Shown: piece by piece, positions 34,237 to 44,700 of the stretch
How the letters are laid out: every line of letters begins with the position of its first letter
How positions within the stretch are numbered: position 1 is the stretch's first letter
Made by a program: the position numbers and the translations under genes
The notes under the pieces: generated by a model
What the model was told of the DNA's origin: nothing
Seen by the model: the letters and a program-made list of their open reading frames with translations, nothing else
The model's database searches: none
Assembly (NCBI GenBank): GCA_018971775.1
Contig: JAGXAB010000020.1
Location: forward strand, 17,632 to 81,631
DNA length: 64,000 bases
DNA from: Cyanobacteria bacterium REEB67
GTDB lineage: Bacteria > Cyanobacteriota > Vampirovibrionia > Obscuribacterales > Obscuribacteraceae
Reading direction: 5' to 3'

Positions 34237-36099
34237 TTAGATGGACCCGTTCGGGCCGCTGAGATCACCTATAGATTCTATCGTGACATCTTTATAGTAA
34301 TACGAGAGAATCTGTCCTGCATTATAACCCTTGTCGGCGAGGGCTTTGGCCCCCCATTGCGAGAGCCCGAGTCCGTGCCCGAAGCCCCGACCGCTGAAAA
34401 CATAGGCGCCGTCGGCCTGATAGACGCTAAACTGGGTGCTGGGAAGGTTAAGAAGCTTGCGTACTTCCGAGCCCGTGAGCAGACGGCCGCCACCGGTGCT
34501 GGAAGCGACGACATGACGCACTCTTTGCGAATCGCTCTTATAGCGGCTGACAACAAAAAATCCGGTCAGCTGCTCGGAAATATCCGGGTTGAAACCGAGG
34601 CTTTTATTTAGCTGAGCAACGCTGAAGCTGCGCTGCCAGGTAAAAAGCGGGGCGGCATCGTCATAATCGGGCACTGACTTGAGATAGGGAAGCGGCTTGC
34701 TCCAGACATTTTCGGCCAGCTCGGTACTACCACCGCTGGTGCTATGAAAAAAAGCCGATATCACCTGAGCATTTTGCTTGAGGACCAGTCCGGCCGTAAC
34801 AGCGCAGGCCACATTGGTCTCGATTGTTTCAGAAGCAACGCCGCGATAGACCTGATCTTCTACGGTATCTTTGACGTCATAACCGTCCGCTCTGTGCTTA
34901 CCGAGATTGGCCACGACATAGGACCGGGCGGCTATCGCCTGGGCTTTCAAGACTTCCTGGGGCCAGAGACTGGGCACCTCGGACGGTACCACTGACAAAA
35001 GATAGTCTTCGATCTTGACGACGTTGATAGCGGCGATACTGGTCGTAGCGCCTCCAGAAGCAGCGATCGGACGCAGGATCAAGCAGCCGCGATAAAGTTT
35101 GCCCCCGACGCCGACTAGTGGTACGGCTCCGGCGCTGCCGTCGCCGGCAGGTATAACCATATAACCGCCGTTCAAATCATCGCGCAGAGCGGGCAGAGCA
35201 AAACGATTCTCGGCAAAATTGGCTGCATTGGCTGGTAGATATGCCGCTCTCTGAATGCTGCCAAAACCAAGATTTTGATTGGTGGCCTGTGTCTGAGCGA
35301 CATCAATGGAGGTTTTACCGTTGAACACCAATCTCTGGGCAGAAACTGTCCCGGAGGCAATGACGCCGCCACCATATCTGCCACCAGAGCGACTGTTCGC
35401 CGCGTAATCGGAGCGTCTCCCAGTTCCAGAAGAAGCGAGATTGAGAGTCCATGAACTGCGCGGACCGACTCTGGCCACAAGCGATCCATCGGAGGCGTAG
35501 ATGCTGCCGCCATCGGGCAGGTCGAGGTCGACTTTGGAAGAAGGCCAACCGATCAAAACTCTGACGGTCTGGTTTTTGGCGCCGGCATAGGGACTTTTGA
35601 AGACATTGCCAAAAGCGCCGTCCAAATTACTACCGGCGCTACTGCCGGCATTGTTGCTTGCACTATTACTGGAACCGGCGGTGGTGTCAGCATTTCCCCT
35701 GGACTGAGGGGCGGCCGCCTGGACAGAGGCGGAGCCAGCGGTCAGAGCGATACTGCCCGCTACAGTGAGGGCGCAAAAGAAATTGCGCCAGACCGAACGG
35801 CCACCGGCACTGGAGGAGGATTTTTTACGATTGTCGCTCTCGGGGCTATGGAAAGGAGCCGATGACTGCGAAGCTTCCAGTCGACCTGCCACCATCCAGG
35901 GTGACACATTTTTTTTCTGATTTTCTAAAACAGTTGCCGCCGCCTGCATATCTTTTATATACAGGAGCCTGGTCTCAGCCGCTATATAGGCTTCGACTGC
36001 CACCGTAATCGCCACCAGCTCCTCTTCGCTCGGAATCGGCTCAACGTGCGTCGGAGCAGCATTACTGGCTAAAACTGGGCTGGGGATCGACTTTACCAT
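34237..36099 (-). CDS. SpoIID/LytB-domain protein with N-terminal cytoplasmic module
   Basis: SpoIID-type proteins act on peptidoglycan as glycan-strand lytic enzymes or amidase enhancers. The domain spans about residues 345-610, with NVVKIEDYLLSVVPSEVPSLWP, ALKAQAIAARSYV-type, FFHSTSGGSTELAENVW and GRGFGHGLGLSQWGA blocks. A hydrophobic helix (about 109-128) acts as an internal signal or anchor, so about 100 residues stay in the cytoplasm. That part contains SEEELVAITVAVEAYIAAE and SPWMVAGRLE, which resemble small modules seen with biotin-dependent carboxylases. ATG 36099 was chosen; GTG 36126 is an alternative. No sporulation gene is present, so a role in wall remodelling is likely. Confidence 0.85.
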   Translation of the reverse strand: MVKSIPSPVLASNAAPTHVEPIPSEEELVAITVAVEAYIAAETRLLYIKDMQAAATVLENQKKNVSPWMVAGRLEASQSSAPFHSPESDNRKKSSSSAGGRSVWRNFFCALTVAGSIALTAGSASVQAAAPQSRGNADTTAGSSNSASNNAGSSAGSNLDGAFGNVFKSPYAGAKNQTVRVLIGWPSSKVDLDLPDGGSIYASDGSLVARVGPRSSWTLNLASSGTGRRSDYAANSRSGGRYGGGVIASGTVSAQRLVFNGKTSIDVAQTQATNQNLGFGSIQRAAYLPANAANFAENRFALPALRDDLNGGYMVIPAGDGSAGAVPLVGVGGKLYRGCLILRPIAASGGATTSIAAINVVKIEDYLLSVVPSEVPSLWPQEVLKAQAIAARSYVVANLGKHRADGYDVKDTVEDQVYRGVASETIETNVACAVTAGLVLKQNAQVISAFFHSTSGGSTELAENVWSKPLPYLKSVPDYDDAAPLFTWQRSFSVAQLNKSLGFNPDISEQLTGFFVVSRYKSDSQRVRHVVASSTGGGRLLTGSEVRKLLNLPSTQFSVYQADGAYVFSGRGFGHGLGLSQWGAKALADKGYNAGQILSYYYKDVTIESIGDLSGPNGSI

Positions 36100-36160
36100 G
36101 GTTGTAATTATATCCCTGACAAGCACTTTGTCGAGGATATTCGCCGGGCAAACAGTTGTC

Positions 36161-36190
36161 AGGCGAGTCTGATATTACTCAGACTCGCCT
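36161..36190 (-). terminator. Perfect 12-bp hairpin after atpG
   Basis: AGGCGAGTCTGA (36161-36172) pairs fully with 36179-36190 around a six-base loop, 35 bases after the atpG stop. No T-run follows on either strand. It could protect the 3' end of the atp message or act as a weak or factor-dependent terminator before the spoIID-like gene. Confidence 0.5.
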
Positions 36191-36224
36191 GAAAGAGGCT
36201 TATGCAATTTTTCAGGCTGGAGAC

Positions 36225-37109
36225 TTAGCCTTTGAGAGCTTCGGCGCCGGCGACGATTTCGAGCAATTCCTGGGTGATCGCCGCTTGTCTGGCTTTGTTG
36301 TAGATCAAAGTCAAACCGCTGATCAAATCGCGAGCATTGTTCGAAGCGTTTGTCATGGCATTCATACGGGCGGCGAGCTCGGAAGCGGAGGCTTCGAGAA
36401 GAGCCTGATAAATGGTGTTTTCGATGTACTTCGGCAGGAGCTCGCGCTCCATCACGTCGATGATGCTGGGCTCGAACAAACGAATCGGCTGGAGCGGTCT
36501 TTGCTCTTCGGCTTTGGGCATCTGCACGGGCAGATAGCGGGTATTTTTCACTTCCGAACGCAGCAGCGAAAGAAAGTCGGTGCCGACGATTTCGATGGCG
36601 TCGACCTGACCGGAGGTGAAATATTCCGAAGCTTGCCCGGCAATAAGCTTTGCTTCTTCAACGGTCGGGATGGCCGGCAGCAAGGTGAAGGGTTTGCCGA
36701 GCTTCTCGACTTTGATGTTTTTGAAGAAAGAAACAGCCTTCAAACCGACCAGCATCAAAGCGACTTCTTTGCCTTCGGCTTTGAGGGCACTGACGCGAGC
36801 CAGTACTTCTCTGAAAATGGTGCTGTTGTAAGAACCGCACAAACCGCGGTCTGACGACAAAACAATCAAAGCCACTTTTTTGATATTGCGACGCTCGAGC
36901 AAATAAAGACCTTGCAAGTCAACCGGGCTGACTTCGGCCATTACTTCACTCAAAACACGGACAATACCCTTGGTGAAAGGGCGGGCGGCTACCACACGCG
37001 CTTGCGCACGTCTGACTTTTGCCGCCGCCACCATCTTCATGGCTCTGGTGATTTTTTGAGTTGACTGGACAGATCTTATTCTCTGTCTGATCGCCTTGAG
37101 GTTAGCCAT
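36225..37109 (-). CDS. atpG: F-type ATP synthase gamma subunit
   Basis: Gamma is the central rotor shaft of F1. The N-terminal helix MANLKAIRQRIRSVQSTQKITRAMKM-type start and the C-terminal helix (NARDLISGLTLIYNKARQAAITQELLEIVAGAEAL) form the coiled coil. The block SSDRGLCGSYN is also clear. At 294 residues it is near the usual bacterial length and shorter than the roughly 315 residues of photosynthetic cyanobacteria, so the light-dependent regulatory insert is probably absent. It is the last gene of the cluster; atpD and atpC do not follow, as in the cyanobacterial atp1 arrangement. Confidence 0.96.
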   Translation of the reverse strand: MANLKAIRQRIRSVQSTQKITRAMKMVAAAKVRRAQARVVAARPFTKGIVRVLSEVMAEVSPVDLQGLYLLERRNIKKVALIVLSSDRGLCGSYNSTIFREVLARVSALKAEGKEVALMLVGLKAVSFFKNIKVEKLGKPFTLLPAIPTVEEAKLIAGQASEYFTSGQVDAIEIVGTDFLSLLRSEVKNTRYLPVQMPKAEEQRPLQPIRLFEPSIIDVMERELLPKYIENTIYQALLEASASELAARMNAMTNASNNARDLISGLTLIYNKARQAAITQELLEIVAGAEALKG

Positions 37110-37128
37110 CTAATTTATATCCCTGTTT

Positions 37129-38652
37129 TTAAGCCTTGAAAAAGTTCTCTTTGAATTTTTTGACAGCATCAATGATTGCTTTTTCGTCTTCGTCGGTGAT
37201 TTTGTCACCGGCATCGAGCTTGGTTTCGATTGCTTTGGCTTGAGCTGAGAGATATTTGAACCACTCGGCTTTGAATTTCTGGATATTTTTGCCATCGACA
37301 TCATCAAGCAAACCTTTGTTGGCGGCGAAGATGATCGAGACCTGTTGGGCCTGGGAAAGCGGCTGATACTGAGGTTGTTTCAGTACTTCGGTGAGCTTCT
37401 GACCGCGGCGGATCTGATCCTGGGTGGATTTGTCGAGGTCGGAGGCAAACTGGGCGAATGCTTCCAGTTCTCTAAATTGAGCGAGGTCGAGACGGAGCTT
37501 ACCGGCCACCGCTTTCATCGCTTTGGTCTGAGCGGAGCCACCGACGCGGCTTACCGAGATACCGGCGTTGATAGCGGGGCGCACACCGGCGTAGAACAAG
37601 TCGGTTTCGAGGAAGATCTGACCGTCGGTGATCGAGATGACGTTTGTCGGAATGTAGGCCGATACGTCACCGGCTTGAGTTTCGATGATCGGAAGAGCGG
37701 TGAGCGATCCGGCACCAAGCTTGTCTGAAAGTTTGGCGGCGCGCTCGAGCAAGCGGCTATGGAGATAGAAAACGTCTCCGGGGAAGGCTTCACGACCCGG
37801 CGGACGACGGAGCAGAAGCGACATCGTACGGTAGGCGTTAGCGTGTTTGGACAGGTCATCATAAACAACAAGGGCGTGTTGGCCCTTCTTCATGAAGTAC
37901 TCACCCATGGTGACGCCGGAATAGGCGGCGAGGAACTGGAGAGCGGGAGCGGCTGTGGCCGGAGCGTCAACGATGATCGTGTACTCCATGGCGCCGTGAT
38001 CTTCCAAAATTTTCTGGATCTTACCGACGTTGGCGTTTTTCTGACCGATGGCGACGTAGATGCAAATCGGACGGTTGGGCTGGTTTTTCTGGTTGATGAT
38101 GGCATCGATGGCGACGGCGGTTTTACCGGTCTGACGGTCACCGATAATGAGCTCGCGTTGACCGCGGCCGATCGGGATCATACCGTCGATTGCGGCGATA
38201 CCTGTCATCAAAGGCTCGTGTACCGATTTTCTCGATACGATGCCGGGCGCTTTTACTTCGATAGCGGAAAATTCAGTGGCGTTGATCGGGCCCTTGCCGT
38301 CGAGGGGCAGACCGAGCGGGTCGACAACGCGACCGAGCAGGGCTTCGCCGACCGGTACGGAGGCGATTTTGCCGGTCGTCGAGACCTGCATGCCTTCGTA
38401 GATTTTGCGGCCTTCACCGAGGACGACCACACCGACGTTGTCTTCTTCAAGGTTCAAAACCATACCCATGGTTTTGTCCGGATCGTCAAACTCCACCAGT
38501 TCACCGGCCATGGCTTTTTCCATGCCATAAACGCGGGCGATACCGTCGCCAACCTGAAGGACGCTGCCCACGTTGGATACGTTGAGAGTAGCGCGATACT
38601 TCTCGAGTTGAGACTTGAGCACTGATGTGATTTCGTCGGGCCTGATTGCCAT
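37129..38652 (-). CDS. atpA: F-type ATP synthase alpha subunit
   Basis: Alpha is the non-catalytic nucleotide-binding subunit of F1. The 507 residues show the Walker A GDRQTGKT at 171-178 and the [16 protein letters not shown] segment with the conserved arginine that reaches the catalytic site of beta. An N-terminal [14 protein letters not shown] helix binds delta. Length and motifs are fully normal. It lies 45 bases after atpH and 19 bases before atpG. Confidence 0.98.
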   Translation of the reverse strand: MAIRPDEITSVLKSQLEKYRATLNVSNVGSVLQVGDGIARVYGMEKAMAGELVEFDDPDKTMGMVLNLEEDNVGVVVLGEGRKIYEGMQVSTTGKIASVPVGEALLGRVVDPLGLPLDGKGPINATEFSAIEVKAPGIVSRKSVHEPLMTGIAAIDGMIPIGRGQRELIIGDRQTGKTAVAIDAIINQKNQPNRPICIYVAIGQKNANVGKIQKILEDHGAMEYTIIVDAPATAAPALQFLAAYSGVTMGEYFMKKGQHALVVYDDLSKHANAYRTMSLLLRRPPGREAFPGDVFYLHSRLLERAAKLSDKLGAGSLTALPIIETQAGDVSAYIPTNVISITDGQIFLETDLFYAGVRPAINAGISVSRVGGSAQTKAMKAVAGKLRLDLAQFRELEAFAQFASDLDKSTQDQIRRGQKLTEVLKQPQYQPLSQAQQVSIIFAANKGLLDDVDGKNIQKFKAEWFKYLSAQAKAIETKLDAGDKITDEDEKAIIDAVKKFKENFFKA

Positions 38653-38697
38653 GATTGATTTGACCTCTAGGTTCTTTTCTTATTGCTGAATTTGGAT

Positions 38698-39243
38698 CTA
38701 AACGGACAGAAGAGTTTTTTCCAGGGAGCGTAGTTGACCTTTCAAGCTGCCGTCGATGACCTGGTCGCCCATTTTGAGCACCAGCCCACCGATCAAGCTC
38801 GGGTCTACTTTTACTTCGAGCTCGAGGGTCTTACCGAGATGCTCGGCGAGCTGAGCTTTGATATTGGCGATAGCGCTATCGGCGAGGGGCTCGGAACAAG
38901 AAAGGGAAGCGCTCAAAATATTTTTGCGCTGGTTGAGCAATTCGCGATAGTTGCTTTCGATAAAAGGAATGAGATTGAGACGACGCTTATCGGCCAGAAG
39001 ACCGATCAGGTTGTCGGCAAGCTCGCTGATTTTGCCTTGAAAAAGGGAGCTCAGGAAGCGCTTTTTCTCGGTCGAATCTATAGAAGGATGATTGATGATG
39101 ATCGTCATATCGCGATCGGAGGCGATCACGTCGGCGATCAATTTCAATTCATTGAGCATCTGCTCTTCTTGTCTGGCGCTAACTGCAAGGTCAAGGACCG
39201 CTTCAGCGTACTTACTCGCTATGCCTTGCAATTCGGTATTCAT
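38698..39243 (-). CDS. atpH: F-type ATP synthase delta subunit
   Basis: Delta (OSCP) ties the peripheral stalk to the top of F1. The 181-residue protein starts with helical ASKYAEAVLDLAVS and ends with the conserved LKMGDQVIDGSLKGQLRSLE block. The family is poorly conserved in the middle, and the gene position between atpF and atpA supports the call. It lies 53 bases after atpF. Confidence 0.95.
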   Translation of the reverse strand: MNTELQGIASKYAEAVLDLAVSARQEEQMLNELKLIADVIASDRDMTIIINHPSIDSTEKKRFLSSLFQGKISELADNLIGLLADKRRLNLIPFIESNYRELLNQRKNILSASLSCSEPLADSAIANIKAQLAEHLGKTLELEVKVDPSLIGGLVLKMGDQVIDGSLKGQLRSLEKTLLSV

Positions 39244-39296
39244 CTAATCTCTTTCCTCGATGATTTGAAACGGACGATTCTGCCCTGGGCAATGCA

Positions 39297-39857
39297 CTAT
39301 TTTGAAGCGGATTCGAGCGAAGCTCCCGACGAAACCGAATTTACATTCAAAGTCTCGAGTTGAGCCATGAACTGATTGAGCAGATTGGCCTTCACTTCCG
39401 GAGTGACCTTTGAAGCGAGTTGTCCTTCAGTCAAAGCAATCGCTGCCTTGACCGAAGCATGACGCATCTGCGTGACCAGTACCTGACGCTCGCTGGCGAG
39501 GGCACCTTCAAACTTGTGCAGCATGTCTTCGATTTCTCGCTTGGACTGCTGCTCGATTGCTACTTGCATCTCATGAGCGGCATGCTTAGCTTCTTTGATG
39601 ATGTTTTCGGCTTCGACTTCAGCGTTAGCCACTGCTGTTTTTTGACGCTCGAGCAGAGCCTGGGCTTCTTCACGGGCCTTTTGAGCCTGGGCTAGAGTGG
39701 CGCCGATGCCTTCTTCGCGGCCTTTGAAAACAGGGGGCAATTTGGTGGCCATGATCCACCAGAGGAATGCCACCAGCAAAAGCCAGTTGATCAAGTTGTT
39801 TTCGAACATACCCATGATGCCGCCGCTTTCGGCGACTTCGGCAAAGAAGAAATACAT
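39297..39857 (-). CDS. atpF: F-type ATP synthase b subunit
   Basis: It is one of two peripheral stalk subunits. An N-terminal membrane helix (about 20-37, NLINWLLLVAFLWWIMA) is followed by the KLPPVFKGREEGI segment and a long charged helix rich in Ala, Glu, Lys and Gln. Its start overlaps the stop of the b' gene by one base (TAATG), so the two are made together as needed for a b/b' heterodimer. The 186 residues fit cyanobacterial and plastid b subunits. Confidence 0.95.
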   Translation of the reverse strand: MYFFFAEVAESGGIMGMFENNLINWLLLVAFLWWIMATKLPPVFKGREEGIGATLAQAQKAREEAQALLERQKTAVANAEVEAENIIKEAKHAAHEMQVAIEQQSKREIEDMLHKFEGALASERQVLVTQMRHASVKAAIALTEGQLASKVTPEVKANLLNQFMAQLETLNVNSVSSGASLESASK

Positions 39858-40333
39858 TAACAGGCCTCCTCGAGCGCTTTTTGCACGGTGCCACGCTCGA
39901 GCGCGCCACCGGATGCATTGCCGATCAGTTTCTTCATGATCGTGTCGACAATGAGAATTTCGCTATCGACAAGCTCGGAAACCAGATTCTTCTTCTCTTG
40001 AGCGAGGGCAGTGCGGGCTGTATCGACGCGCTTGCGTCCTTCGGCCTGCACCGCCGCCATCTCTTCAGAGCGTTTCTTCTGCGCTTCGACGACGGCGTCA
40101 TTGATCGTATTTTGAGCCCTGGTACGCACTTCCGCGAGACGCTTTTCATATTGAACGAGTACACCTTCAGCTTCCTCACGCAATTTGCGGGAGGCCGAAA
40201 GGTCCTGCTCAATTTTGGCGGAGCGGGCGGCCAGGGTTTTGGCTACGGGTTTGACGAAGACTTGATTGAGCGCCCACACAAAAAGGAGGAAGCTTAATAT
40301 CAGGACTATCAGGGTGCCGTTTACTTCGAGCAT
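39857..40333 (-). CDS. atpF': F-type ATP synthase b' subunit
   Basis: This is the second b-type stalk subunit, called b' or atpG in cyanobacteria. The 158 residues begin with a membrane helix (TLIVLILSFLLFVWALNQVF), followed by a KPVAKTLAARSAKI turn and a long amphipathic helix. A separate b' gene next to b is typical of Cyanobacteria, plastids and some Alphaproteobacteria. It follows atpE by 52 bases and overlaps atpF by one base. Confidence 0.94.
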   Translation of the reverse strand: MLEVNGTLIVLILSFLLFVWALNQVFVKPVAKTLAARSAKIEQDLSASRKLREEAEGVLVQYEKRLAEVRTRAQNTINDAVVEAQKKRSEEMAAVQAEGRKRVDTARTALAQEKKNLVSELVDSEILIVDTIMKKLIGNASGGALERGTVQKALEEAC

Positions 40334-40385
40334 GCGATGACTAACTCTCCGGGTCTATGACTTTGACTACGAAACAAGCCAGCAG

Positions 40386-40676
40386 TTATCTGCTGCCGAG
40401 ACCATAAAGCTGCAGAGCGACCAGGAAGGCGAAGAGACCGAGAGCTTCCATCAGGGCGGCGAAGATGATGCCGTTGATGAGCAATTTGCCTTGCATTTCT
40501 GGTTGACGAGCCATACCTTCCAGAGCTCTGGAAGCAGCGATACCGATGCCGATACCAGGTACGCCTACGCCGATAGCGCCAAGTCCTGCGCCGATCAATG
40601 CTGCGGATTTGATGATCGTTTGTCCGTCAATAGCGCCTGCTACTTGGCCAGCCTGGGCAATCAGTTGGTGGTCCAC
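40386..40676 (-). CDS. atpE: F-type ATP synthase c subunit
   Basis: The c subunit forms the rotating membrane ring. Two glycine-rich helices flank the cytoplasmic RQPE loop (57-60). The ion-binding carboxylate is Glu77 in FAALMEALGLFAF. The residue after it is alanine, not serine or threonine, and the helix 1 glutamine of sodium types is absent (GIGIG), so proton coupling is inferred. The 96 residues include about 15 extra at the N-terminus. The start is GTG 40676 with AAGGAG about nine bases upstream. It has its own extended -10 promoter and is cut off from atpB by a terminator. Confidence 0.96.
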   Translation of the reverse strand: MDHQLIAQAGQVAGAIDGQTIIKSAALIGAGLGAIGVGVPGIGIGIAASRALEGMARQPEMQGKLLINGIIFAALMEALGLFAFLVALQLYGLGSR

Positions 40677-40773
40677 TGGAAAATCTCCTTAAATACTAAT
40701 TTTGGACGACCTTTTTCGGCCTGGCACGAAGCAGCTCTCGGCCGCGGTGCTCTGGCTCTTAAAAGGCCATCAA

Positions 40774-40782
40774 ATTATATCA
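40774..40782 (-). promoter_or_regulatory. Extended -10 promoter for atpE
   Basis: On the minus strand TGATATAAT gives a perfect TATAAT box (40774-40779) with the TGn extension (40781-40782). No good -35 box lies 17 bases upstream, which is normal for extended -10 promoters. Transcription would start near 40767, about 90 bases before the atpE start. Confidence 0.6.
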
Positions 40783-41049
40783 GGGGCGATTGCCGCTCAC
40801 AGTCAGTGAAAGGCGCTTAAGAACCGCCGAGACTGTGTGGCTGTCACCGTTTGCGAGAGGTCAGCCGCGACAAGGGTAAAAAAAGTCGATATAAAAGTGA
40901 ACAATTTCCTAAACAAATCCGTCACTAATTGCGGAACATTGCCTCTATATGACCAGATTTTGCGCTTGGCATGCATGTCTTGGCTATACAGGTTTTCAGG
41001 AGATCGAGCAGTTCAAGAAGATTTTGGCGCCCGATGCGCGACCACAATC

Positions 41050-41080
41050 AAAAAAAAGAGGCACCACCGGTGATGCCTCT
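41050..41080 (-). terminator. Intrinsic terminator after atpB
   Basis: On the minus strand an 11-12-base stem with one mismatch (arms within 41057-41080) closes on a tight ACCGGT centre and runs directly into eight T residues (A-run at 41050-41057). It lies 28 bases after the atpB stop. By form this is the strongest terminator in the window after that of rpoD. Confidence 0.85.
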
Positions 41081-41107
41081 CTCTTTCGTATTTGGTTTGC
41101 CTTCCAG

Positions 41108-41881
41108 TTAGTGGTGTTCGGCCACGGCTGCTCCGACATAGATTGAAGTGAGCAGGGTGAAAACGAAAGCCTGAACGAGAGCGATAAAGACTTCAAAACC
41201 CATGACCGCTGTCGGCACAAGAGCGGGGCAGATCTTCAAGAAAGCAGTGCGGAGCATTTCGTCGGCGGTGATCACGAGAAGAAGACGGAGAGCGAGTGTG
41301 GCTGGACGGACGACAAGGTCGAGCCATTCCAGGAGCATGATCGGTTTGATCGTAAACATGGCCAGATAATTGAGCTTGTGCACCATCAGGCCGGAGCCGA
41401 GATAGGTGATGATGGCGATGGCGGCAAGAGCAGCAGTGGTGTTCAAGTCGGTGGTGGCGGCAGCGACTTCGAAATGTTCGCCTCCGACATGCGGCCAACC
41501 GTTCATGTGCTCAATCACTTGCCAGGGGAAAATACCGATCAAGTTGCTAACGAGAATAAAAAGGAAAATACCGCAGAGAAGCGGTACATAGGTGCGGTAG
41601 CGGTGTTCGCCAATCGAGCCCTTGGCCAGATCGGCGATGAAAGTGTAGATGCCCTCGGCGACGGCCTGATTGGGACCACCGGCGCCTTCGACAACGAGCG
41701 AACTCGAGACGGTGCCGAAGTAGAGCAAAATCAGACCCATGGCCAACCAGGAGAGAATGACGGTGTCAGCGTGGATATCGCCGACAGTGCCGAGATTGAT
41801 CGGGCCGATTACCGGCAAGTGGATGCCCGTCACAGCCGGGTCGTTTACTAAAGTCGAGAGCGGTAAATTTTTGCCTAGCAT
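41108..41881 (-). CDS. atpB: F-type ATP synthase a subunit
   Basis: Subunit a forms the proton half-channels next to the c ring. The 257 residues contain five or six membrane helices, the NLIGIFPW block (about 113-120), Arg199 as the essential arginine in LALRLLLV, and the EVFIALVQAFVFTLL block with Gln237. In nearly all F-type enzymes the arginine is followed by LFGN; here the residues are LLLV, so the conserved asparagine is missing. The rest of the channel region looks normal. It lies 154 bases after atpZ and is followed by a strong terminator before atpE. Confidence 0.95.
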   Translation of the reverse strand: MLGKNLPLSTLVNDPAVTGIHLPVIGPINLGTVGDIHADTVILSWLAMGLILLYFGTVSSSLVVEGAGGPNQAVAEGIYTFIADLAKGSIGEHRYRTYVPLLCGIFLFILVSNLIGIFPWQVIEHMNGWPHVGGEHFEVAAATTDLNTTAALAAIAIITYLGSGLMVHKLNYLAMFTIKPIMLLEWLDLVVRPATLALRLLLVITADEMLRTAFLKICPALVPTAVMGFEVFIALVQAFVFTLLTSIYVGAAVAEHH

Positions 41882-42035
41882 TCCTGAAAAGGACTCCCGG
41901 AGGTGGGTGATAATTAATCAAAAGGAGGCTCTGCTACCGGGCCTCGCGCCTAATAGTAACAGATCCTCAATCCGTGAAAATTTCCGAGCACTTCAATCGT
42001 CATTTTTCGAAATCGGCCTCTGGAGCCAGCTGACG

Positions 42036-42338
42036 CTAGGAGTCGCCGGAAGTCCGGGAGGATCTCTTGTCAAGGTCGCTGGAACGCTTGACGACGAGAG
42101 CCAGACCAATGCCCATGCCCACCATCAGTCCTGTCACTACGCCGTAGGGCTGCCACTTCATAGCGCCATCGAGCCAGTTGCCGCCGAAGTATCCGAGTAT
42201 TACGCAGAGAGCAAAAACTGAACCCAGTTCGCTCGCCACCATGATCTGCGCGCCGAGTGTCACCGAGTCATCGGACTGGTTGGAGGATACCTTTTGAGCG
42301 GCTCCATGATCGGGAGCCTCGTCTGGATCATTCTTCAT
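42036..42338 (-). CDS. atpZ: AtpZ/AtpI-type small ATP synthase accessory protein
   Basis: This 100-residue protein has two membrane helices (about 35-51 and 64-83) joined by GGNWLDGAMKWQP, which fits the small AtpZ family encoded at the head of atp operons. Members assist assembly of the c ring or move magnesium or calcium; the exact role is unsettled. Its place before atpB supports the call. It may be a short form of subunit I. No clear ribosome site precedes the ATG. Confidence 0.75.
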   Translation of the reverse strand: MKNDPDEAPDHGAAQKVSSNQSDDSVTLGAQIMVASELGSVFALCVILGYFGGNWLDGAMKWQPYGVVTGLMVGMGIGLALVVKRSSDLDKRSSRTSGDS

Positions 42339-42695
42339 ATTTTTTTCAACATAGATAGTTTTGTTGTCCCATTCCGGTCAGGGTCTGATAACCGATCCAA
42401 CTAAAAATCCGCCGATGCCGCTCCGTATCACCATTATGCGCCTTTCCGCCCGAGGTTTGTAGTCTAGTTTTTCGGCCCGCTACAGCCCAGCTCACAGTCA
42501 GCACAAAAGAGTAAATTGATTGACAGGGCGGCCTTTTCAGCCATTTCCCGGTTCAAATCCTAACGACTGGGTAAAATGGGCTCGTAAGATAGCCTCATAT
42601 ATTCAATTATGCTATGAGTAAGTTTGAGATAATAATTCGTGTTTGGGACCGGGCCAACTTGACATTGCAGTCATTACCAGGGAGTTAAGTAGAAG
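42339..42695. other. Divergent region between atpZ and pspA
   Basis: These 357 bases carry no gene I can support. They should contain the promoters of atpZ (minus) and pspA (plus). TTGACA occurs at 42520-42525 and at 42659-42664, but neither has a good -10 box at the right spacing. No sigma-54 site, which drives pspA in enterobacteria, is recognisable. Confidence 0.5.
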
Positions 42696-44580
<1,885 letters not shown>

Positions 44581-44700
44581 CTAAGTATAGGGCCAAGCAT
44601 TGAAGCAATCATTTTAGTAAGAGAGATGTAAGTGAATGTAATTTGCCTTGCTCACAATCCCCTCACCCTTCCATTTAGTGGAGAAGTTATAATCGACAGC

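Larger units (their letters stand above)
40677..41107. other. Spacer between atpB and atpE
   Basis: A gap of 431 bases inside an ATP synthase cluster is long. It holds the terminator of the atpZ-atpB unit (41050-41080), the promoter of the atpE unit (40774-40782) and an atpE leader of about 90 bases. Open frames here, such as a 78-codon one on the plus strand, have no protein-like character and overlap these signals. Confidence 0.6.

Noticed and set aside
40837..41073. 78-codon plus-strand open frame between atpE and atpB
   Set aside because: It overlaps the atpB terminator. Its composition is not protein-like, and there is no ribosome site.
36225..42338. Sodium-type ATP synthase
   Set aside because: The c subunit has alanine after Glu77 and lacks the helix 1 glutamine, so the sodium-binding set is not present.
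42659..42664. TTGACA just before pspA, resembling the smc and sepF promoters (TTGCAG follows)
   Set aside because: No -10 box lies at 16-18 bases, and that position would overlap the ribosome site. The likeness is probably chance.
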